Source: Spirochaetales bacterium (lineage in GTDB: Bacteria > Spirochaetota > Spirochaetia > Treponematales > Treponemataceae). From it: DNA of 46,952 nucleotides. Numbering within the stretch: position 1 is the first letter of the stretch; each line of letters begins with the position of its first letter. Under the pieces are notes generated by a model. That model worked only from the letters and a program-made list of their open reading frames with translations, was not told the origin of the DNA and searched no databases. The position numbers and the translations under genes are program-made. Below, piece after piece: positions 40,903 through 46,952 of this stretch. Location: assembly GCA_030526505.1 (NCBI GenBank), contig JAUNCR010000002.1:13370-60321 (forward strand), written 5' to 3'.

Positions 40903-40968
40903 CTATATAGGAAATTCCGTATAAATTCGGATTTTATCACATCCCAAACATTGAAATAGGCTTAAATT

Positions 40969-42993
40969 ATGAAAAAAAGAACAGGTATTGTAGTTCCACT
41001 TTCAGCACTTTATACAAAGGATTGTCCTTCATGCGGTGATTTTCTTGCGCTTAAGGATCTGGCAGAATTCTGCGAAAAAGCAGGATTTTCAATCGTTCAG
41101 CTTTTGCCTGTAAACGATACTGGAACCCAGTCTTCTCCATATTCCGGGCTTTCGGCTTTTGCACTCCATCCACTTTTCATCAGAATAAATGCCCTTCCTG
41201 AATTTGCAGCCGCAATGAAGGGAAACAAGGCGTTTGCAACGGCATACAAGGCTTTTGAAAAGGAATTTGTCTACAAGAAAAGGTTCGATTACGATGCAGT
41301 CCTTGGAGAAAAGACAAAACTCCTCCATCTTCTCTTTAATTACATGGAAAAGAAGAATGCAAAGGATGAAGCGGAAGCAGACAAGCTGAACAAGGAGCTT
41401 GCAAAGTTTGTACGCGCAAACCAGTGGATCATCCCTTATGCAGTTTTCAAGAACATCAAGGACGAAAACATGCAGGCTTCATGGAAGAGTTGGGATGAAA
41501 GCGTTCAGAAACTTTCCTACGACCAGATAAAGCTCAAGTGGCAGAACAAGGCAAAGAAGTCCAGTCACAATTTCTTTGTATGGTGTCAGCTCCGTGCTTC
41601 GGAACAGTTTAAGGAAGGAGCGGAAAGCCTCCGCGCAAAAAAGATCATCCTCAAGGGAGACATCCCTATCCTTATGAACGAAGACAGCGTTGACTGCTGG
41701 ACTTATCCTGAATTCTTCAGGCAGGAACTCCGTGCAGGTTCTCCTCCAGACGGCGGAAACCCAATGGGACAGAACTGGGGATTCCCAACCTACGACTGGG
41801 ACCGTCTTGAAGCAGACGAATTCACCTGGTGGAAAGACAGGATCAAGACAAGCGCACAGTACTACGACGCATTCCGCATCGACCACATCCTTGGTTTCTT
41901 CAGAATTTGGGCAAGCAAGGAAAACGAAACCACAGCATATCTTGGACACACAATTCCATATGCAGACTTTACACGCAAGACTTTGAACGAACTTGGTTTT
42001 GACGACGACAGAATCAAATGGATTTCAGAACCTCACATTCCGACTGGTGTCATCGAAAGCATCACTTGGAACCACGACGAAGCAACCGCAGTTCTTGAAA
42101 AGGTTTGCGACCGCGTTAAGACGGAAGAGCTCTGGACTTTCAAAAAGGAAATCGATGGCGACAAGGAAATCTACGCCATGAATTTCTTTGATGATGAAGG
42201 AAAGAACAATGCCGTTAAAAATGCCCTTGCAGAAAAATGGCGCGACCGTTCCCTCATCCAGATAAAGAAAGACCGCTTCATCAAGGTTTACACTTTTGAA
42301 AATTCAACTGCCTGGAAAACCCTTTCATGGGAAGAACAGGAAAAACTCAAGACTCTTTTTGAAGAGACAGAAGTAAAGGAAAACAAGCTCTGGGGAAAGC
42401 AGGCTACAACAACCCTTTCTGCCATCGTTCACGCAAGCGACATGATTCCTTGTGCAGAAGACCTTGGCGTTAACCTTGCCGTAATGCCTGAAGTCCTTAA
42501 GAAACTTGATATCCTTTCCCTCAAGGTAATCCGCTGGACCCGTGAATGGGAAAAACCAGGACAGCCATACATTCCTTTTGCAGACTATCCTGAACTCAGC
42601 GTTGCAACAACTTCGGTTCACGACAGCTCGACTTTGCGCCAGTGGTGGAATCAGGAAAAGGACAGCGTCTGGGCTTTCATCAATTCAGTTGAAAGCGAAA
42701 GCAAGCCTGACGGAAATTCAGCATTCACTCCAGAGATTGCGGAATTCATTTTGCGCTCCCTTGCTTCATGCAAGAGTGCCCTCCTCATCAATCCTCTGCA
42801 GGACTACCTTTTCCTTGAACACTGCTTCTATCTTGAAAATGAAGACGAAGAGAGAATCAACATTCCTGGCAGCGTAAACACCTTCAACTGGACTTACAGA
42901 ATTCCTGTGACAATTGAAGAGATGTCAGAGAACAAGGGACTCATTAACAAAATAAAAACAATAGTAGAAACACATGACGGACAGGAGGAATAA
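40969..42993 (+). CDS. malQ: 4-alpha-glucanotransferase, GH77, with DPE2-like insertion
   Basis: 674 residues. MalQ-type enzymes move glucosyl or maltosyl units between alpha-1,4-glucans, working on maltose and maltodextrin. Marks are SPYSGLSAFALHPLFI, GDIPILMNEDSVDCW, the nucleophile Asp in FRIDHILGFFRIW (about residue 304), acid/base Glu in AEDLGV (about 497) and the third Asp in SVHDSSTLRQWW. About 190 residues separate the first two catalytic residues, against about 50 in E. coli MalQ. This is the insertion typical of plant DPE2 and some bacteroidete enzymes, but the starch-binding N-terminal modules of DPE2 are absent. It lies 4 bases upstream of a GH13 gene. Confidence 0.9.
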   Translation: MKKRTGIVVPLSALYTKDCPSCGDFLALKDLAEFCEKAGFSIVQLLPVNDTGTQSSPYSGLSAFALHPLFIRINALPEFAAAMKGNKAFATAYKAFEKEFVYKKRFDYDAVLGEKTKLLHLLFNYMEKKNAKDEAEADKLNKELAKFVRANQWIIPYAVFKNIKDENMQASWKSWDESVQKLSYDQIKLKWQNKAKKSSHNFFVWCQLRASEQFKEGAESLRAKKIILKGDIPILMNEDSVDCWTYPEFFRQELRAGSPPDGGNPMGQNWGFPTYDWDRLEADEFTWWKDRIKTSAQYYDAFRIDHILGFFRIWASKENETTAYLGHTIPYADFTRKTLNELGFDDDRIKWISEPHIPTGVIESITWNHDEATAVLEKVCDRVKTEELWTFKKEIDGDKEIYAMNFFDDEGKNNAVKNALAEKWRDRSLIQIKKDRFIKVYTFENSTAWKTLSWEEQEKLKTLFEETEVKENKLWGKQATTTLSAIVHASDMIPCAEDLGVNLAVMPEVLKKLDILSLKVIRWTREWEKPGQPYIPFADYPELSVATTSVHDSSTLRQWWNQEKDSVWAFINSVESESKPDGNSAFTPEIAEFILRSLASCKSALLINPLQDYLFLEHCFYLENEDEERINIPGSVNTFNWTYRIPVTIEEMSENKGLINKIKTIVETHDGQEE

Positions 42994-42997
42994 TAGA

Positions 42998-45900
42998 ATG
43001 AAAATCTCCATCAACGAATTTCACATCAACAGAAAACTAAGGCAGGAATGCAATTTTGACCAGACTCTTTTTGCATCTTCCGGCAACGCAATATTTGCAG
43101 ACTTTAAGGCAGTTCAGAAATTTCAGACTTTGCTGAACGAAGTTTTTGAAAAACGAGGACAGAACGAAAACAAGGTTTCTGCTGGCAACCTTAATGCCAT
43201 GGGACTCATCGACGAAATCTTCCATCATGTCTGCATGCTTTTCCGCAGAGACAAAGCTCCTGATGCTTTTAAAAACATTCTTTCTGATTTGGACAGAAGC
43301 CTCGGAATTGAAGAGATGGACAAGCTTCTCCTTGAATTTATGGAAGAATTTCCACCTGCTCCTGTTTACCAGGGTTTTACAACTTCTGAAAAATTCCTTG
43401 AAGAAACCTGCTGGGACGAAGGTGCACAGAGAGAAAGAAGCAACCGCGAACAGGTTCTTGAGGAAATGATTCTCCTTCACCTTGCAAACGAAAACCCAGC
43501 CTTCCACCCATTTGCAATTCTCTTTGACGACGAAAAGCTTAAGGTCAACAAGAACTACATGAAGGCTTGGATTCAGATAAAGGCTTTCTTTGAAACTCAG
43601 CCTGTATTCGGTCCAAAAAACAACACCCTCATCAACATGCTCAAGGAACCTGTAATCGCTTCCCCAACTTCACTTAAGGGACAGCTTGATTACATCCGCA
43701 GCAACTGGACACTAATTTTGGGCGAATGGATCCTTAAGCTTCTTGAAGGCATCGATACAATCACGGAAGAAGAAAAGGCAGCATGGCACCCTACCAACGG
43801 CGGTGAAGTTTCCATGGACGCCTACAACTTTGACGACAACGATTTGATGAAAGAATACGAAAGGTTCAGCCCTGACCGCGAATGGATGCCTAAGGTTATC
43901 CTCATGGCAAAGACCGTTCTTGTATGGCTCTACCAGCTTTCAAAAAAATACGATAGGGAAATTTCTCGTCTTGATCAGATTCCTGATGAAGAACTTGATG
44001 CACTCCGCGACGCAGGTTTTACAGGACTTTGGCTCATCGGTCTTTGGGAACGCTCAAACGCATCCAAAAGAATCAAGCAGATCAACGGAAATCCGGAAGC
44101 TGCTTCTTCCGCATATTCACTTTTGAACTATGAAATTGCAGGAAACCTTGGTGGATGGCCTGCATTGGAAAACCTCCGCTGGCGCTGCTGGCAGAGGGGA
44201 ATTCGTCTTGCTTCCGACATGGTTCCAAACCACACTGGTATGGACGGCGACTGGGTTACAGAACATCCTGACTACTTCATCACGACAAAGGACTGTCCAA
44301 GTCCAAGCTATACTTTCAACGGTGAAAACCTTAGCCACGACGGCAGGGTAAGCATTTACCTTGAAGACCACTACTACAGCAAGAATGACTGTGCAGTTTG
44401 TTTCAAGCGCGTTGATAACTTTACAGGCGATGTCACATACATCTACCACGGAAACGACGGTACAGGCATGCCTTGGAACGACACAGCTCAGATCGACTAC
44501 CTGAACCCTGTGGCACGTGAAGCCGTAATGCAGCAGATCCTTAATGTTGCAAGAAACTTCCCTATCATCCGTTTTGACGCCGCAATGGTTCTTGCAAAGA
44601 AACACATCAGGCGCCTCTGGTATCCACAGCCAGGACACGGCGGAGACATTTACAGCCGCAGCCGCTATGCCCTTTCAAACGATGAATTTGAAAACCGCAT
44701 TCCAAACGAATTCTGGCGCGAAGTTGTTGATCGCTGTGCCCAGGAAATTCCTGACACCCTTTTGCTTGCAGAAGCTTTCTGGATGATGGAAGGATACTTT
44801 ACAAGAACTTTGGGAATGCACCGCGTATACAATTCAGCCTTCATGAACATGCTCAAGAAGGAAGAAAACCAGAAGTACCGCGATACAGTAAAGAACACAA
44901 TCAAGTTTGACCCACAGATCCTCAAGCGCTATGTAAACTTCATGAACAATCCTGACGAAGAAACTGCAGTTGCCCAGTTTGGACGCGGAGACAAATACTT
45001 TGGCGTTTGTACTTTGATGATCACAATGCCAGGTCTTCCAATGTTCGGTCACGGTCAGCTTGAAGGCTACGAAGAAAAATACGGAATGGAATATACCCGT
45101 GCATACAAAGACGAACAGGTTGACGAAGGATTGATGAACGGACATCGCGCCCTCATCTTCCCTATCATGCACAAGCGCTATCTTTTTGCACAGGTTGAAA
45201 ACTTCCTTTTCTACGACGTTTGGAACAATGGCAGCGTAAATGAAAATGTTTTTGCCTATTCAAACTTTGTGGGCGACGAAGGAACAATCGTTTTCTACAA
45301 CAATAAGTACGACAGTGCACAGGGCTGGATCAAGCAGTCTTGCGAATATGCTGTAAAAACCGGAAGCGGTGACGACGACAAGAAGATGGTTACACGCAGC
45401 CTCGGTGAAGGACTCGGCTTGACTTACGGATACAACCACTATGTAGTCCTCCATGAACAGAGATCGGGACTTTGGTTCATCCGCAAATCGGACGAACTTA
45501 TGAACAACGGAATGTTCGTAATGCTCAAGGGATTTGAAGCACAGGTATTCACTGATGTTCGCCAGGTTGTAGACAATGCAGAAGGAAAGTATGCAAAGCT
45601 CTATGAACTTCTTAACGGTGGTGGAACAGAAGACCTTGAAATTGCATGGCAGGAATACCGCTACAAGGAACTATATGCAGAACTTGAAAAATTCCTTTCG
45701 GTTGATCTCCTTACAAACATCCACGATGTATTTGCTCCGGCTGAAACTGATGCTAAAACAACAAAGGCAAAGGGTTCAAAGAAAAAGGTAAACATCAAGA
45801 ACCTTCTCAAGGAATCTGAAAACGCCGCCCTTGCTTACTACGAGATGGAAGAAAAATTCATCCAGCAGGCAAAGGAAGAAACCCTTGCCCTTGCAGAAAA

Positions 45901-46952
45901 AGAAGCTGCAGCAGACCCTAAGAAAAAGGCCGTGGCAAAAAAGAAGCCTGCAAAGGCAAAATCTGCGGAACTTACACCTGCAAAGAAATTTGCAGAGTTC
46001 ATCAAGCAGGTTGAATACCTCTACAAGATATTCGAGGCAGCACAGAAATCTTCAGGAAAGAAGAGTGCAGTAAAGGCAACCCTTGAAAACGACATCTACC
46101 GCGGATTTGAAACAAACAGATACTGTGCAGAAATTCTTGTTTCTTTTGCAGCCGTTTCAAATGCAGGTGCAGACAATCTTGCAAAATGGGGATTCAACAG
46201 AAAACTTTCTGACCTTATTGCAAGAACAGACTTTGCAGAAAAAGACTGGGAAATGAGAAATGTATTCAGCAGAATCTTCCTCTGTTCAAAAATCAACAAG
46301 TTGAGCCTTAGTACATCCGAATTCGCTAAGTCTGCCTACGAAGCCGCAAAACTCATTGCAGAAGGCAAGGATTCATTCCTTCTTTGCGGTGCAAACGAAT
46401 ACGACGGAACAATTTGGTTCAATAAAGAAAAAATGGAAGCAACCTTGTGGTATGCCCTTGCAGTAAATTCAATGCTCGCATCAAGAATCCTTCGCGAACA
46501 GGTTTACGACCTTTACAGAACCCTCAACGCAGCAAAAGAAAAGGCAGAATACAAATGCCAACTCTTTGTAGAAGCTTTAATGCCTGCTGAAAAGAAACGC
46601 AAGACAGCTGCAAAGAAACCTGCTGCTAAAAAAGTAGCTGAAAAGAAGGCAACTGAGAAGAAAACTTCTGCAGAGGAAACCAAGAAAACACCGGCAAAGA
46701 AAGCTGCTGAAAAAAAGACAGTGAAAACAGAGAAGAAAACTGTCGCAAAAAAATCGGCAGAAGAAAAGAAAACTACGGTAAAGAAAGCTGCTGCAGCAAA
46801 GAAAACTACAGTCGAAAAGAAAACAACAGCCACTAAAAAGGCTGCCGCAACTAAAAAAGCCGCAACAGAGAAAAAGTCTGTAAAAGCAGAAAAGAAAACC
46901 GCAACCGAAAAGAAGACAACCTCGGTAAAAAAGGCTACGGTAAAAAAGACTA
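42998..46952 (+). CDS. Very large GH13 (alpha-amylase superfamily) protein, 3' end outside the window
   Basis: At least 1318 residues, still open at the window end. The start ATG is 4 bases after the malQ stop, and AGGAGG lies within the malQ end. After an N-terminal domain of about 300 residues comes a GH13 barrel: GFTGLWLIGLWERSNASKRIK, ASDMVPNHTG (Asp about 407), IIRFDAAMVL (nucleophile Asp about 527), LLLAEAFW (acid/base Glu about 592) and NNPDEE (Asp about 653). The last motif has Pro where most amylases have His, as in GlgE-like enzymes. A helical region of about 400 residues follows, then from about residue 1196 a Lys/Ala/Thr-rich tail like histone H1. There is no signal peptide, so it acts in the cytoplasm, probably on alpha-glucan storage or maltodextrin with MalQ. 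Confidence 0.85.
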   Translation, partial: MKISINEFHINRKLRQECNFDQTLFASSGNAIFADFKAVQKFQTLLNEVFEKRGQNENKVSAGNLNAMGLIDEIFHHVCMLFRRDKAPDAFKNILSDLDRSLGIEEMDKLLLEFMEEFPPAPVYQGFTTSEKFLEETCWDEGAQRERSNREQVLEEMILLHLANENPAFHPFAILFDDEKLKVNKNYMKAWIQIKAFFETQPVFGPKNNTLINMLKEPVIASPTSLKGQLDYIRSNWTLILGEWILKLLEGIDTITEEEKAAWHPTNGGEVSMDAYNFDDNDLMKEYERFSPDREWMPKVILMAKTVLVWLYQLSKKYDREISRLDQIPDEELDALRDAGFTGLWLIGLWERSNASKRIKQINGNPEAASSAYSLLNYEIAGNLGGWPALENLRWRCWQRGIRLASDMVPNHTGMDGDWVTEHPDYFITTKDCPSPSYTFNGENLSHDGRVSIYLEDHYYSKNDCAVCFKRVDNFTGDVTYIYHGNDGTGMPWNDTAQIDYLNPVAREAVMQQILNVARNFPIIRFDAAMVLAKKHIRRLWYPQPGHGGDIYSRSRYALSNDEFENRIPNEFWREVVDRCAQEIPDTLLLAEAFWMMEGYFTRTLGMHRVYNSAFMNMLKKEENQKYRDTVKNTIKFDPQILKRYVNFMNNPDEETAVAQFGRGDKYFGVCTLMITMPGLPMFGHGQLEGYEEKYGMEYTRAYKDEQVDEGLMNGHRALIFPIMHKRYLFAQVENFLFYDVWNNGSVNENVFAYSNFVGDEGTIVFYNNKYDSAQGWIKQSCEYAVKTGSGDDDKKMVTRSLGEGLGLTYGYNHYVVLHEQRSGLWFIRKSDELMNNGMFVMLKGFEAQVFTDVRQVVDNAEGKYAKLYELLNGGGTEDLEIAWQEYRYKELYAELEKFLSVDLLTNIHDVFAPAETDAKTTKAKGSKKKVNIKNLLKESENAALAYYEMEEKFIQQAKEETLALAEKEAAADPKKKAVAKKKPAKAKSAELTPAKKFAEFIKQVEYLYKIFEAAQKSSGKKSAVKATLENDIYRGFETNRYCAEILVSFAAVSNAGADNLAKWGFNRKLSDLIARTDFAEKDWEMRNVFSRIFLCSKINKLSLSTSEFAKSAYEAAKLIAEGKDSFLLCGANEYDGTIWFNKEKMEATLWYALAVNSMLASRILREQVYDLYRTLNAAKEKAEYKCQLFVEALMPAEKKRKTAAKKPAAKKVAEKKATEKKTSAEETKKTPAKKAAEKKTVKTEKKTVAKKSAEEKKTTVKKAAAAKKTTVEKKTTATKKAAATKKAATEKKSVKAEKKTATEKKTTSVKKATVKKT

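Overview
The window looks like chromosome from a host-associated anaerobic spirochaete, most likely a gut or rumen Treponema. This is inferred from gene content; no rRNA or taxonomic marker is present. Supporting signs are a complete Rnf operon, a cystalysin-type C-S lyase next to a transsulfuration enzyme, spirochaete-style lipoproteins, CHASE2-cyclase/FecR signalling and secreted glucan-degrading enzymes. I saw no tRNA, rRNA, CRISPR array, insertion sequence or prophage.

Layout. 1-4.8 kb: end of an unknown gene, then a leftward sulfur-amino-acid unit (metB-like then patB/cystalysin-like) behind a 5' leader encoding a Cys-rich peptide, then an Fe-S aldo/keto reductase. 4.9-10.3 kb: patatin, FAD oxidoreductase and ATP-grasp rightward, then an FMN alpha-hydroxy-acid enzyme and a rhomboid-like protein without catalytic residues leftward. 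10.4-15.8 kb: small unknown gene, cstA, exported nicotinamidase, exported cupin, pth (leftward) and an SH3 lipoprotein. 15.9-22.5 kb: a large AT-rich lipoprotein, a metal-efflux ATPase with its ArsR repressor, two HAD phosphatases and an ACT-domain protein. 22.7-30.6 kb: an AraC regulator divergent from a GH16 laminarinase with two CBM-like modules, then rnfCDGEAB. 30.8-37.3 kb: a leftward operon of two outer-membrane-barrel/transglutaminase-like proteins, a FecR-like protein and a CHASE2-adenylate cyclase split by a frameshift. 37.5-40.8 kb: a decayed lipoprotein paralogue, an MBL-fold hydrolase, a Na/Ca exchanger-type antiporter and a doubtful small ORF. 41.0 kb to the end: a DPE2-like 4-alpha-glucanotransferase and a very large GH13 protein with a histone-H1-like tail, running off the window.

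How it works together. GH16, MalQ and the GH13 protein indicate use of beta-1,3-glucan and alpha-glucan; CstA may import pyruvate or peptides, and Rnf couples ferredoxin oxidation to an ion gradient. The most notable candidates are the Cys-rich leader peptide with a promoter-centred operator ahead of the sulfur genes, and the envelope-to-cAMP operon, in which one barrel protein keeps the transglutaminase Cys/His and its paralogue has lost them.

Gene starts fall into two classes: Shine-Dalgarno starts, and starts whose -10 hexamer ends 6-7 bases before the ATG, implying leaderless mRNAs. Two short palindromic repeat families are scattered between genes, one of them lying inside terminator hairpins.
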